Shown: positions 1 through 11,522 of the stretch, piece by piece
Layout of the letters: every line of letters begins with the position of its first letter
Position numbering within the stretch: position 1 is the stretch's first letter
Origin: Telmatactis stephensoni
Lineage: Eukaryota; Cnidaria; Anthozoa; Actiniaria; Isophelliidae
Reading direction: 5' to 3'
NCBI GenBank assembly: GCA_029948255.1
Contig: JALIZF010001790.1
Location: 248,001 to 312,000 of the forward strand
DNA length: 64,000 nucleotides
Made by a program: the position numbers and the translations under genes
Notes under the pieces: generated by a model
The model's input: the letters and a program-made list of their open reading frames with translations, nothing else
Databases searched by the model: none
What the model was told of the DNA's origin: nothing

Positions 1-634
1 CTCGGGGACCCAGGGCGAAGGGGGAGGGGGAGGACCGGAGGGGGAGGGGGAGGGGGAAGGAAAGGAAAAGGGGAAAAGGACGCCCTGGGCATTTGACTAC
101 CCCAAACCATTTCCAACGGCAAAACTTAATCCTATTAGGGATATCCCACGTAAACAAGGTCATATAACAAAAATATCTGGCACATCTCAATTAACGCTTG
201 GATGCTATGACAGTTTAATATGTTTGTGTGTCAAGTCTGCACACCGAGATCAGGCAAAATTTGGTATTAAAGTCAAACTTTTCCCGAATCCTGTGGGTAG
301 CTTTGCAAACACATCTTGTTTCTGAATAATTTTCGATACAACCAGCTTGTGTTTCTGTTTAAGTTTTTCACGTGTCCGCTCGCTTTGTTTAAGAGGTGTT
401 GCAATGCGTGGGGTCAACTTGTTTACTTGTAATGTTAGACGAATCGAGCTCAACCGCACAAATGCTTCTGATTGGCCTCATTATAATTAAATTATAATGA
501 GGCCAATCAGAGAGAGGATTAAGTTTTGCTGTTGGAAATGGTTTGGGGTAGTCAAATGCCCAGGGCGTCCTTTTCCCCTTTGCCTTTCCTTCCCCCTCCC
601 CCTCCCCCTCCCCCTTCGCCCTGGGTCACCGAGG
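1..634. mobile_element. Palindromic DNA transposon remnant with long terminal inverted repeats
   Basis: Bases 1-132 and 516-634 are inverted copies of each other. Both carry the outer CCCAGGGCGAAGG motif, a G/A-rich (GGGGGA)n stretch, GGACGCCCTGGGC and a shared AAACTTAATCC end. The outer end begins at or before base 1, so the left edge may be cut by the window. A second small palindrome lies inside at 471-508 and has a CCAAT box on each side. No full transposase is present, so the element is non-autonomous. Superfamily unknown. Confidence 0.85.
250..459 (-). pseudogene. RecQ-like helicase motif I fragment inside a palindromic transposon
   Basis: The 69-codon minus-strand frame ends with KQDVFAKLPTGFGKSLTLI, which resembles the ATP-binding motif I (Walker A, GxGKS) of RecQ-type DEAH helicases, preceded by the usual run of basic and glutamine residues. 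The reading stops right after the motif, so the DEAH box and later helicase motifs are absent. It sits between the two inverted repeats of the element, which suggests capture or a remnant of a helicase carried by a longer relative. A real first exon with a splice donor just after the motif cannot be excluded. The fragment alone cannot be a working helicase. Confidence 0.5.
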
Positions 635-1906
635 ATGATTAGTCGGTAGATTATTTAGAAGTCAAAGAGTTAAAGGTAAAAGCTTAAAAGAGTTTTTCTT
701 TGAAATAAAATATAAATAATAAGCTGATGCACTTCTCACCAGTTAACAACAACACAACAACAATACTCTTATACCTCGATCACTTTTACCTGGGTTCTCC
801 ACCACTGTAGCGAAGCTGCCTTTTGAGGGACTGCGAGAGGAAGACAGCACACTCTGGTTGGGATCGTAACCTTTTTCCTTTATTTCACGGCTTGATTTCC
901 ATTGGTGAACTGATCACTGATGACTGACTAACGTACTAAGACTACGAGTCTTTTTATAATAATTCAAGTAGAATTGTAGCTGTTTTAAGATTTGTACAAA
1001 TGTCAGCTATCTCGATAAAACTGTACATATTGACGTGATCATAACAAAGCCGTTTGAATAAGCATTAAAGGATAAAAGCTTAATGTTTATGGAAGCTATT
1101 AAAATAAGATAACACACAGTATCTAAATATATCTAACAGATGAATATCAAGGTTTTGATAGAGGAAGATACTATAATCTGACTGTGCATTATCTTATTTC
1201 AAGTTGTAACAGTTTTAAAATATTTGAGTAAAACCTAGCATGAAATTGCTAGTTGTCATATATCAAAACATTATTCACAGAGCTTCCCACTTCAAAACTT
1301 AGTTGGCGATGTTGCAACATTACATCTGACCTCAACAAATACTAGAGTCAAAGTCGAGTTGACTTTAGATATTAAATTCTAGGAACATATGTCAGGTGTT
1401 CTTCTGAGGTTATATTGCAAAATAACCTTTTAACTCTGACCTCACAAAACTTGTCAAACTGAAACTATCTTAGGAAATCAAATTCTAAAGAAACAGATGT
1501 CAGGTGTGTTACAAGGTGAAGTGAGATCAATCAATGTTCAAAAACTTAGTAATATATTTCGAAAATACAATACTAAAATATAATCCTGAAAATAGTATCT
1601 TTTGTATCTGAGGTCGATTTGAGGTCTGAAATCTTATTCTTTTACATTATTAGGAATACAAAGAACACAGACTTACAGTTATTAGGTTATTATGTGTAAC
1701 AATAGCTATCTCTTGACTTATTCTTTATGCTCACTTGGCGAAATGACGCTAAACTGAACTGAAGCGACGCGAAACGATTATTTGGTTACTAAGTGACGTC
1801 ACACTGGTAGTTATGATGAAACGGAAATGCCACTCGTAAAACAATAGAGTATCCCCCTCCCTCCTGGGTCAAGTACTTCTCAATAACGCACTACGTTTAC
1901 CTGGAC
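635..1906. other. Non-coding stretch with a degenerate direct repeat
   Basis: No gene is recognised. Two diverged copies of a ~110-bp unit start at about 1324 and 1435; both contain TCTGACCTCA and GATATTAAATTCTA or a close relative followed by TGTCAGGTGT. A TGACGTCA site lies at 1794-1801. Confidence 0.5.
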
Positions 1907-2116
1907 ATGGTGAAATTCCCCTCAGTAGGAGTTGTGGGAGACAGTTCCTTTCCTGCACGGCCTTGGCTTCTTAAAGCATATCCAGATACCACAAAAAACC
2001 AAAAGGAGGTATACTTCAACAAGAAGTTAAGAGCAGCGAGAGTTGTTTGGGAACATGCCTATGTCATGTTGAAGGGCAGATGGAGACTCATATACAAGAA
2101 GACAGAAAATAGGTTT
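1907..2116 (+). pseudogene. PIF/Harbinger transposase fragment (HARBI1-like, DDE_Tnp_4)
   Basis: The translation contains VVGDSSFPARPWLLKAYPDT, matching the second-Asp block of Harbinger nucleases (GDSxYP...WLxxPY). It is followed by FNKKLRAARVVWEHAY and LKGRWR, the block with the catalytic Glu (normally VVENAFGxLKGRWR; here WEHAY keeps the Glu). Only about 65 of the roughly 350 residues of such a nuclease are present, with no first Asp and no MADF/Myb partner gene. The frame then runs directly into a LINE tail, so this is a truncated relic. Harbinger-type MITEs with 3-bp target duplications occur elsewhere in this window. Confidence 0.75.
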
Positions 2117-2215
2117 GTGGATATGTGGAATGAATTGCCATTATCCGTACGTTAAGCATCAAAGATATCTAGTTTTAAGAAGGGAGCAAGGGACTTTCTG
2201 CATGCAAAATACGAA
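2117..2215 (+). pseudogene. LINE reverse transcriptase C-terminal tail
   Basis: The frame reads MWNELPLSVR, a stop at 2153-2155, then SKISSFKKGARDFL. This is the conserved end of CR1/L2/Jockey-type LINE proteins (FWNSLP...S...SFK..L...L). The same signature occurs in the LINEs at 24.6 kb (EWNSLG...SVSSFKSCL) and 29.8 kb (SWNNLS...NITSFKRSA). It directly continues the Harbinger frame, so the junction is a chance fusion of two mobile-element relics. Confidence 0.6.
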
Positions 2216-3506
2216 TAATTAAATAACTACTTGTTTTTTATATACCTTTATTTATTCATACTGCCATATTAACTAGAATGAGCTTTCCCTAAGACAGCGC
2301 GGCTTCAAGAGAAAGGTTTTCCTTGCTCAGACCGTTTTCTGTACTCGAGGTCTGCTCAAACCAGATCACTGTGTTTGATGTAGCCCTGTGTGTTTCAAGT
2401 GTCTCTAGGTGAAGTGTGATGGTGTGTTACAAGGCAGTTGTATTTATACTAACTAATTAGAATTTCATAGTTGTGACGTTGCTAACTCGTCAAGCTGGTT
2501 CTAACTAGATGATGTAGGAATTACAAATGATTGTTGATCTAAGGAAAAACCTATATCATCTACTTGCGGATGAATATGGATGTAATTATATAGCTACGTT
2601 TTAGCTATAAAATACTAAGAAGATACAATATTTATAACTAACATTAAACTGGTAGAAAGGGCCTTTATTCTGGATGTTTGTCGTAAACAAACATTCACCT
2701 GTTTACCATAATTAATTTTGCGCATGTCCGATAAATAAACTAAGATGAGGAAATTCCTAGTCATTATAAGGTAAACTAGTGTCTACCTAAGTTGACACTA
2801 CGAGCATTAAGATGTCAAACTCTTTACACAAACATAGTTTTACCACTAAAAAGGCAAGTTTATAGGAACAGCTGGATTAGCACTAAAAATATCAAAAATG
2901 TCCTTCATAACATCTCACCAATCGGCCAACCACCAGCCGAAAGGTTTATGGCTTATTTAGAAACCAGTTTCAATCTACTTCAGAGTATCAAGACACTGTC
3001 TTGACAGGATTGCTTCTGATTGGCTAAGTGCCAGCATTTTTAATTAAAGGAAGGTTTCTGCTTGTGAGGAACGTTGAAGCCCCATATCAGCTGCAGCTTT
3101 TGTTATTTCAGTTTTCATCTTTTTTTAATGAAGGTAATGTCAATTTAACGTCATTGTCAGAAGTTGATATCATCTATTGTCAGATTAATCAGCCAGTTAT
3201 AAAACATGCTCTGAGTGGCATTTTCAGCCTTTCAACTGAAGACGCATCTTTGAAAACACTCGGTGAAGATTCCGTTCCCCTACTGACTCTGTCAGAAATA
3301 GCCCTCCTATGATCATGAAAAGAGTGGTACAAAGTTCAACAAAGCGCCAAGGTCTCACTCAAACATTGTACTTGATTTGAAAAATACATCTTCGTTGGGA
3401 ATATACTCGTTATACGACTCAAACGAAGACCGAATCTCCTTACCTCCAAGAAAACCAGTTGCAAGTCATCAAACTCTCACACCAAGACGCCACGTTTGCT
3501 TAAAAC
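2216..3506. other. Upstream region of the GPCR gene with an interspersed repeat
   Basis: No coding gene is supported. About 2985-3062 matches a diverged copy at 8575-8660 on the same strand: both have GACACTGTC, TGACAGGA, GCTTCTGATTGGCTAA and AAAGGAAGG. The promoter and any 5' non-coding exon of the GPCR gene should lie here, but no clear TATA box or splice site was identified. Confidence 0.4.
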
Positions 3507-4412
3507 ATGAACAATTCTACAACACAACAAGCAGTCAGGAACTATTTTGATCATCACTACAGCAACTTCCTGTATTTCGTGATAGTCGTGAACTCTCTCA
3601 GCTCAATCCTGTCTGCAGTTCTCAACTTTTTAGTCATTTTGACTTTTGCCAAGACAGCTTCTTTGCGAACTCCCTCGTATATTTTAATTCTTAGCTTGGC
3701 CTTCTCTGACTTGGGCATTGGTGTAGTGACACAACCTGCTTATTGTATTCGTCTTATTTCCCTTTTAACGAAGAATTATTCTCTGTATCAAACTAGTATT
3801 AATGTTGTGATACGAACGCTTAGCGTGCTAGTAACTTGTTCGTTTCTTACGGTGACTTTCATCACTATCGATAGATTTCTTGCTCTTCACCTACATCTGA
3901 GGTACCAAGAACTTGTCACAACCAAGCGGTCTTGTATAGTTGTAATAACAATTTGGGTGGTTAGCTTATTGTGGAGTTTTGTACTTGCAATAGAAAGGAA
4001 TTGGATCCACATTATCGATTTGTCTTTAACAGGTTCTGTAATAATTCTTGACCTTTATCTGATGCTGAGAATCTCTCGAGGGATTCGTAGGCACATGGAA
4101 CAGATCCATGTCCAACAGCATCCACAACAGCCAAGCATGAACATGCAAAGATATAAGAAATCTGTCAGAACCATGTACTATATCACTGGTGTATTTCTAG
4201 TATGTTATTTGCCTTTCATGGTAGTTGGTCTTTTGTACCGTATACTGAAAGAAGCCGGGATTAGTATGGAAGTAGCACTAGTGGCAGTGTATTATGCTCT
4301 TTATTTAGCTTATACAATTAATTTGATGAATAGTGCGTTAAATCCATTTATTTATTGCTGGAGAATACACGAAATACGAAACGCTTTGCTTGAGGTGTTG
4401 CGGAGACAATAA
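3507..4412 (+). CDS. Class A (rhodopsin-like) G-protein-coupled receptor, single exon
   Basis: This 301-residue receptor has seven hydrophobic segments and is predicted to act in the plasma membrane. Family landmarks are visible: N40 in TM1 (LNFLVIL), D68 in TM2 (LSLAFSDLG), D122-R123-F124 in place of DRY after TM3, W150 in TM4, CYLP (233-236) in place of CWxP in TM6, and N279-P280-F-I-Y283 in TM7. The extracellular N-terminus has overlapping NNS/NST glycosylation sites. The usual TM3-start Cys and a matching loop-2 Cys are not seen and loop 2 is very short, as in melanocortin-type (MECA-cluster) receptors. The ATG at 3507 gives a full N-terminus, and AATAAA signals follow the stop. The ligand cannot be assigned; many cnidarian receptors of this shape are orphans. 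Confidence 0.9.
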   Translation: MNNSTTQQAVRNYFDHHYSNFLYFVIVVNSLSSILSAVLNFLVILTFAKTASLRTPSYILILSLAFSDLGIGVVTQPAYCIRLISLLTKNYSLYQTSINVVIRTLSVLVTCSFLTVTFITIDRFLALHLHLRYQELVTTKRSCIVVITIWVVSLLWSFVLAIERNWIHIIDLSLTGSVIILDLYLMLRISRGIRRHMEQIHVQQHPQQPSMNMQRYKKSVRTMYYITGVFLVCYLPFMVVGLLYRILKEAGISMEVALVAVYYALYLAYTINLMNSALNPFIYCWRIHEIRNALLEVLRRQ

Positions 4413-4472
4413 TAATATTATGTACAATTGTTCCTATGTATATAAGTTATGAATTCATAAACTCCTTCATTC

Positions 4473-4508
4473 AATAAATGTACAAATAATTGATGACTGA
4501 TCAATAAA
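4473..4508 (+). terminator. Polyadenylation signals of the GPCR gene
   Basis: Two AATAAA hexamers, at 4473-4478 and 4503-4508, lie 60-100 bases past the GPCR stop codon, the expected place for 3' end formation. Confidence 0.6.
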
Positions 4509-5501
4509 TGGCTCAATTGTTTTAGCACCTTTATACAACTTTTACGGTTTTAGTTTAAGGTTTTAGTTCATTGGTGATTTTATGGTTGCAATCTTAGATT
4601 CTTCTACATCCTCCACTAAAATATCAGTGCTCCGACACTGTTCTAGCCCTTTTTAGAACTTCTATATTCGAAGGATTAATAAAAACCTCATAAATAATAC
4701 CTAGATTGTAAAGGCAAACGGGAAATTAAATCTCTGATTGACTTTTAGTCATAAATTTGAACAGATGCATGTTACTTTCTCAGATGGTTTAAAAATTTGT
4801 AATGAACTATTATTTGAAAGAATAATTCAGTGTCTGCTTAGCTCATAAAAGAATGCTTGTCAAGAGTTGGAAGAAAGAAAGAAGAAGAAATACAAAAGAA
4901 TGAAATAGGCTTTTTTCGAGAAAACAATGAAAAGAAATGAATAAAAACTAGCCGGTAGTTTAGAGAGAAAATGCAATAATAGCTCTTTTAATTTTACATT
5001 GTGATACAGAGCCCTGAATACTGCTCGATAGTGGCAAAAAGGGCTTTACTTGATTAAAAAGCGATGAACAAAAAAGTCAATTTCTTTCTTGTGCTTTCAT
5101 TAATGGCATATTGAGAGTCTTTCGACGTTTTTTTGACGTCACTGACCTGAGTGATAGTTGATATCAAACCAATTTGGACCATCTGCCCTGTCCTAGAATT
5201 AGTAAAAGAAGAAATTCTGTTCCCTTTTTTCCACAAAAATAAATTCCCAGTCAAAATTTCTGTGGTGTACTTCAGGAATCTATACTTGGTCTACTCAATA
5301 CTAAAATCGAGGAAAAATTTATGGAAAGAAAAATTAATAACACACAAACAAAACCACTTAAGATAACTTATACGGCCATTTTTTGTGTCAATATCTCAGT
5401 ACTAACTATATGTGTAATTATTTAGTAATTATTCCATTGAGATCTCATTGTCAAAATTGTCGAAGTGAAGCAAGAAATTAAACATTTTGCTATATTTGTT
5501 A
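4509..5501. other. AT-rich intergenic DNA
   Basis: No gene recognised. Short frames here have no family signature. A TGACGTCA motif lies at 5134-5141. Confidence 0.4.
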
Positions 5502-5503
5502 TA

Positions 5504-5648
5504 GAGCGATAGCACAAAAACCGTGAAACAAGTACTAACTAAAAAGTACACATAGTACTAATGAAACAATAGAAAACAAAGCAGGGTTTTGCTACTATTT
5601 GTCTCTGTTTAGTTACTAAGTTATTTCACGGTTTAAGTGTTATCGCTC
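5504..5648. mobile_element. MITE, about 145 bp, with TA target duplication
   Basis: The ends are inverted repeats: GAGCGATAGCAC then AAACCGTGAAA on the left, and their complement (with one or two changes) on the right. A TA dinucleotide flanks each side (5502-5503 and 5649-5650), as for Tc1/mariner insertions. There is no coding capacity. Confidence 0.75.
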
Positions 5649-5650
5649 TA

Positions 5651-7222
5651 GGAGGTAATCATAAATAATAACTAGACGCCTTATAGGCGTTCACTCGGGC
5701 TACACCTGTGTATAGTACTTGGGGAGAAATGGAGAACAGAAGTTGATGGAAACCAGTTTGACTTGTCAGTGTCTTTTGATTGCAAAAATGCATGACAAGT
5801 ACTCCCAGAGTAGAACACAAATTATATTGGGGAGAAAGTAGTTTGTACATAATTGTACCACATCATGGTGGTTATTAATATACTGCTGGTCTTTTTATCA
5901 TGCCAGACATATACAGTATACAGTCTGCTTTATTTTGTAAATGCCTACCAAATGATCCAATCTCACACAATTTAAATTTCTATTCTGTACTTTTTTACTT
6001 TGATTTATGGAAACAAAACTTACAAACTGTGGCAGACTGTTTCGATGTCCAAGTTAAAATGATTTTGATATTGCTGTTGTCACATTGGTAGATTCTAGAA
6101 GTACCACAGTTACCTTTCTATGAAATCATTTCAGTTTCTTAACACAACTTTTCAATACATGTATTACCATGTTTTTAATATGGAGCAGATCAATGATTAT
6201 AGCAGTAGTCAGTTGCTGATGCTTTATTTGAAGAAGTGTAATGTCATACAATATATGCTCATTACTGATACCATATATAGCTCCTCCATGCACATCAATC
6301 TGATACTACTACATACAGTAATATCTTCAATTCAATCCACCTTATCTTGTTTCTGTGAACATGGTTGCACAAAGCTTGTACAAATTTGTGGTTGAGTATC
6401 ACTTTTCATTGATTGAAAATATCATTTCGTACATTCTAAAATTATTCTTCAATTGTTGCTAATATAAGGTCTCTTAAACATTACTATCATTTCCATGATT
6501 ATCCATTACTATATTTTTATCTGCTATCATTGAGCATGATTTATGATTGACAGTAAAGTGCATTGTACAAAATACAGATTGCACTAAACTGATATTTATA
6601 AGTTAATAATAAAAAATCATTTGTTTTCCATTGTTTATTTGGTGTAATTTTGCACCATTTACTAATTCCTGTTTCCTGGCTTAATTATTGAATACACCCT
6701 AGTCACCTTATTACGCAAAGGCAAGAATCTCCTAGTGACCCTAGTCTTTGTAGTTAAAATAAACATTGTAGATATTGTTAGTTAATTAGTTCGTTTTTAA
6801 CACGGCTCTCAGGAAGAGCATGACTATAGACACCGTGTAAGCAAATATTATGTGCAAGCAGTGGTGAAATATTATTAATTTAAACAAACTACCGATCTAT
6901 TAAAGACAATATCTCCGTGTCTTACATGTCTCAAGTGAAGTTCGCTGCCACAAATCGATCTCTGTCTCGTGTTCTTGAACGATCAATACATTATATAAAG
7001 TTGATTACAACAGCTGGTAAGAAGGTCATCACTAAATTCGAGAATTCGATATTAACGATTAAAGCAAAGTATCTTGAGATTAAAAGCCAATAGTTCGAAA
7101 AATCTGAAAAATTCCGATTGATAGCGTCCGCCATTTTGTTCTCAATCTCTCGCGACCACAGGAAGCCTCGTGGTCAACAGTGTACCCCAAAGGCTTCTGG
7201 GTAATTTGCCGATTTGCGACGT
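5651..7222. other. AT-rich intergenic DNA
   Basis: No gene, RNA or clear repeat could be supported. Short frames between 5.6 and 6.4 kb lack any recognisable domain. Confidence 0.4.
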
Positions 7223-7256
7223 TGATAGATAGATAGATAGATAGATTGATTGATAG
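7223..7256. repeat. (GATA)n microsatellite
   Basis: Perfect GATA units followed by imperfect GATT units. Confidence 0.9.
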
Positions 7257-8043
7257 ACCGAAAAGGTAAACCTAGACTCGAGCTACCACAGGTAGCCCGA
7301 GTAATTATCATGGTGAAAGCTGCATTAAGTCTATATTTATTGCTGTAGAATACCAGGAATCTATACGAATAGCCTAGAAAAGAAGTTATATTCCATTTTG
7401 AAAAAATTAGGTAATTGAATATCATATCTGAAATGGAAAATTTTTCCATTAAGTAATGAGCTGGGAGTTTTAATATATTTACCATGATATTCACTGTCAA
7501 AAATACGTGACGGTAAAGTCGTGAAACACCGCTTTCCGTACGTGCCTAGGTACGAAACATTCGAGATCGCTATCAAACATTGAGCCCAGACCTCATTGGT
7601 GCGTAACACAGGCTCAAGATTAGTGTCGCTGCTCGCTGCAATTTATGAAGTGAGGTGAAATAACAGCATTCTAACTAGTATACGTTTGCGAAAGTGCAAC
7701 TATTTCATACAATATTTTCCAGTACTGTTACCGGGTTGGCTCTGGCTATATGGGGATTTTTCCAGTCCGCATTGGTTGCCGAGATCTCGGAACATAGTAT
7801 AAACGCGATGGAATTTTTACAAAGAAAACAGGCTAAATCTTGGTAAAGCAGGCTGTGGGCTGCTACCTCGAAGAGTTTCAAGGCAGTCACTTATGCTCCA
7901 ACTTCGTCATCAAGTGTAAATAAAATCGTAGAAGTGTGGGAATCCTCTTCTTTGAGACCAATTAAGAAAAAAAATCAATTCCTTTATCATACAATTTACA
8001 AAGAAAGCGCACAATAGACAATTTGCAGTACCTCGGAATGCAG

Positions 8044-8123
8044 CTCAATTCGGAGGACAAAACAATAGGTTCCAATTCTCAGGGCGAAGATTGAAATTCT
8101 TTTGTTTTGTCCTTCCAATTGAG
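8044..8123. repeat. 80-bp palindrome
   Basis: CTCAATTCGGAGGACAAAAC on the left is matched by GTTTTGTCCTTCCAATTGAG on the right. Probably a tiny MITE. Confidence 0.65.
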
Positions 8124-8135
8124 TGAAAGTGGTCT

Positions 8136-8281
8136 ATTGCTGGGGTGCATCCATACCTTTGGGAATCCAAAGACAATGAAGCGGTAGCCATGTTGGATGA
8201 CCATAAATAAACGCTAATGAGAAATCTTTTGTTGAAGGTCAACCAAGATGGCTGCCGTGACGTCACATGCACCCCAGCAAT
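8136..8281. mobile_element. MITE, 146 bp, ends ATTGCTGGGGTGCAT
   Basis: Exact 15-bp inverted repeats lie at 8136-8150 and 8267-8281. The interior has an AAGATGGC (YY1-like) motif and a TGACGTCA (CRE) motif at 8258-8265. Clear target duplications were not seen. Confidence 0.75.
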
Positions 8282-8574
8282 ATGCACAAGAACTTGAAAA
8301 ACATAAGACCATATCGAGTCTATTGAGGTCTATTGAAGTTATTGGGTGAAGCTTGGTTCACACTAGCGAGATAACGACATAACGGCGCAGTCACGCAAGT
8401 GCAAACCACACTTACATCAATATTGCAATAAAATGGTTTCGATCTTTGCACTGGAATGGAATAAAAAATAATTTATTAGTCGACTAGACAGCTAAACTTT
8501 CAGATCAATGATATTGTCTCTTAATTCCAAAAAGGATAACAAAAGTACGGCTTATTTAGATGAACTCTATTTAG

Positions 8575-8660
8575 ATATTAGGACACTGTCCTGACAGGAC
8601 AGTAGATCTCGCTTCTGATTGGCTAACTTATTTTAATTACAAAAGGAAGGATTTTTCAGT
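8575..8660 (+). repeat. Interspersed repeat copy (second copy near 2985)
   Basis: It shares GGACACTGTC, CTGACAGGA, GCTTCTGATTGGCTAA and AAAAGGAAGG with the copy upstream of the GPCR gene. Confidence 0.55.
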
Positions 8661-9575
8661 TTGTCAAAAAAAGTTTTCAAAGTTTCTTAAAAGTGCCATA
8701 TCACCTGCAAACTGTGCTTTGCAATGGATCATCATTTATGTTTAACATTTTAGACAAGTTTTATACAGTATATACTACAGAATACTAGTACCCCTACACA
8801 TCAGTAGGGGCATCCATGGGCAGTCTTGGAATGGACACATACATTAGATGATGGTCAGGACTTGATCAAGTACTAAGACCATGCAGTTATCCATATGTAC
8901 TGAGAGTGATCATATATTAATGCAAACTAGGTCATAACTCTAAAAATCTACGATAGCAGACATTGTGGATGCTATATGTTTTGACTACCAGTAACCACAT
9001 GTCCTCATAGAGGGCTTTTATTATTTCTATTGGCCTACTCGTGAACCGGCAAGGACGGTTCTTTACTTCTTGCTTTTGTTCAGTGCTACATTTTCTCTCG
9101 GGTGAGGCGGCATCATGATGATGATGCCTTTGGCGTGTTTTTGCCCTCACCTTTTCTGACCATACAGGATATGTACGCATATGTGATTTGTTAATATTGC
9201 CATTTTTATAATTTCTATTAAAAGCGGCTTTGGTGTTTCCCCCATAGCCAATTAACTCCATGACAAGTGTAATTTTGTGTTGATAGGCCAGAAAACGAGC
9301 TCGCTAAATGTAGTACTGAATAAGCTTTAGGTGATGTAGTAGGGCACCTGTGCCCGGCTATAAGATTAGAGACGTAAATAAAGATATTATTATTATGTAG
9401 ACAATGATCTGACAACCGAAGGCATGAAAACATAAAAGAAGTTTTAGTAGCCATTCTAGGTAGTGTTATAAGCGTTTGCAGTGCCATATACTGGTTACGG
9501 TGATCGTATTGAGTCAAAGGGTTCATGAGGATTGGAAATCCGTCGGCTAGCGCCTTGGCTGTGAAGCTGAACAGT

Positions 9576-9772
9576 ACCCTTCACAGTTCCCTGCGCCATC
9601 TTGAAAGGTAGCCGTGACTTTGCATCGAAGCGAGACGAACGGTGAGCGTGCAATAATAGAGATCTTTTTTAACACCTAGGACAATTATTCACAGGTCTTT
9701 ATCACCGTTCATTTCGCTTCGATACAAAGGCATGGCTACCTTTCAAGATGGCGCAGAGAACTGCGAAGGGGA
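9576..9772. mobile_element. MITE, about 197 bp, with long inverted repeats
   Basis: The left arm (about 9576-9643) and right arm (about 9702-9772) are imperfect inverted copies, sharing CCCTTCACAGTT/AACTGCGAAGGG, GCGCCATCTTGAAAGGTAGC and CATCGAAGCGA. Each arm carries an AAGATGGCGC (YY1-like) site. Confidence 0.8.
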
Positions 9773-10025
9773 CTATTGCATTGATCATTGCTTGTTGAAC
9801 TGATCTAGTTCTTTTGTTGTTACTACAGCTACTGTGAAACAAAAGGCATAATCAGTTTACACAAATATTTTCATGTTCTACTAATCACATTGGAAAAGTC
9901 CGTCCAATTTGATTGAGTTCACAAAAACACTCGTCTTTGCGGCTGAAGACAAGACATCATAAAAGAGAGCTTCTAATTATAATAAAGTTCTTATCAGATT
10001 TGTCAGAATCTCTCCTTTACTGTAA

Positions 10026-10258
10026 GGCCCAGTTCAGACGTCGAACTTTTGCCGCGTCGAATCTAATAGTTGCATTTTGTAGATGAGAAGTGCAGCCTCT
10101 GAACCAAATGAATTTGAAAAATTTGATTCAAACTGAATTGTTCAATTTAATACTTACTCAAATCTGTCAAATACAATAGGTTCAGACGCCGCACTTCTCA
10201 TCTACAAATTGCAACTATTAGATTCGACACGGCAAAAGTTCGACGTCTGAACTTGGCC
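10026..10258. mobile_element. Tourist-like (PIF/Harbinger) MITE, 233 bp, TAA target duplication
   Basis: Termini are GGCCCAGTTCAGACGTCGAA and its complement, with more than 50 bp of inverted match (AACTTTTGCCG, TCGAATCTAATAG). TAA flanks both sides (10023-10025 and 10259-10261). The 3-bp TWA duplication with GGC-type ends is the PIF/Harbinger pattern. A Harbinger transposase relic lies at 1.9 kb. Confidence 0.8.
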
Positions 10259-10352
10259 TAAGATGAATAAATCAGATTTTAGTGATCTCTTTCGTGTCTT
10301 GTTCCATCACGCATTAATACTTACTTATTTAAAAGCTACTATTTAAAAGCAG

Positions 10353-10553
10353 GTTTTTAACACTTGATACTAATCTCGCAATCTGATTGGTTGATTAGAG
10401 TGTGTCAATAAGAGGAGAGACGCACTGCTGACGCGTTTCGGTGCGCGCGCTCGTTCTGTTGCCCCGTTTGAAAGGAATTTTTAGCTTTTATCTCAAATAA
10501 TTGTTGTAGAAAACAAATTGATGGTTGTGAGTTGTCTGTCCTCTTATTGACAC
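10353..10553. mobile_element. Palindromic MITE, right end truncated (same family as 61.0 kb)
   Basis: The left end AACACTTGATACTAATCTCG and the segment to GTGTGTCAATAAGAGG match the full copy at 61021-61255. The right arm keeps only CCTCTTATTGACACACTCT. A CCAAT box lies at 10383-10390. Confidence 0.75.
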
Positions 10554-11095
10554 ACTCTTGACGTCATAAAATGGTCAAAACTCAAGTGGAATCACGAGCC
10601 CCTACCCGTGATACTGGAATAGACTTTCCCGAATTCGAATAACTAACCACAAATCAATAAATTAGAGTCGAGGTTGGGGTAGATAAAATACAGTGAATGT
10701 ATAGATTTATGCACCCAAGCCTCGACTTGAATCTATATTGTTTCGTGATCAGTCATGCAAAACGTTCGTTGAAAGTTCTGTTGGGGAGGAGTTAAATAAC
10801 AAACATTTCCCTAACCCCTTGTCTCCAATTCTGCTCTTTTCCTTGTTCTTATTGCAGAGTAAGTTTCCTTATGACTAATCATGGGAGTTTACGACCGCGA
10901 TCGTTTCAGAGTTTTATACAATAATTGGTATATTACGCGCGCACTGATTGGTCGAGAACCGTGTGTGATTACAGTGCACACACATAGATGACTCGCGCCA
11001 TTGAATCTTACGCGTACTCTGATTGGTTGAAATGTTTCGAATATTATATAAAACAGAGATTCCATGTTTCCGTGGCGTTTGTACTCTAGTAGTTT

Positions 11096-11196
11096 CACAG
11101 ATGACGTCAAAATGTGGTAAGAACAACAATCACGCCATGCACTCGACTTTGTCTCATGGCGTACTTTTTTCTGACCACATTTTGACGTCATCTGTG
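11096..11196. mobile_element. MITE, 101 bp, with a CRE in each arm
   Basis: The outer inverted repeats CACAGATGACGTCAAAATG and its complement each contain TGACGTCA (11102-11109 and 11183-11190), followed by matching GTGGT/ACCAC and GCCATG/CATGGC inner segments. Confidence 0.8.
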
Positions 11197-11522
11197 CATC
11201 TATAAGGGTAGTCTGCACGAAAAAATGAAACATCTTAGAACAACGTAGACCGTTGCTGACATATGAACTTGAACTACAGATAAGCGCTAGAAGACATGGA
11301 CACTGAAATGAGTTATTTATTTTATTTATCTATTTATTATCTGCTAAAGTGAGTGCTAAAGCATGTTCGTATGACTGTGAAAACGGCAACTTCAAGTCTG
11401 CAATTTCAAACAGGGCGCCGACACTGTCGCGACACGGCGCGATCCGTTGCACACTCGTACGAAAAGGCTGCTTTATTGTACTACATTTTCTCTTTCACAC
11501 GCATTCAAGATCTTATGCGCTG

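Noticed and set aside
8932..9526. Two minus-strand frames of ~100 codons
   Set aside because: Mutually overlapping in different frames, no conserved motifs, no splice context.
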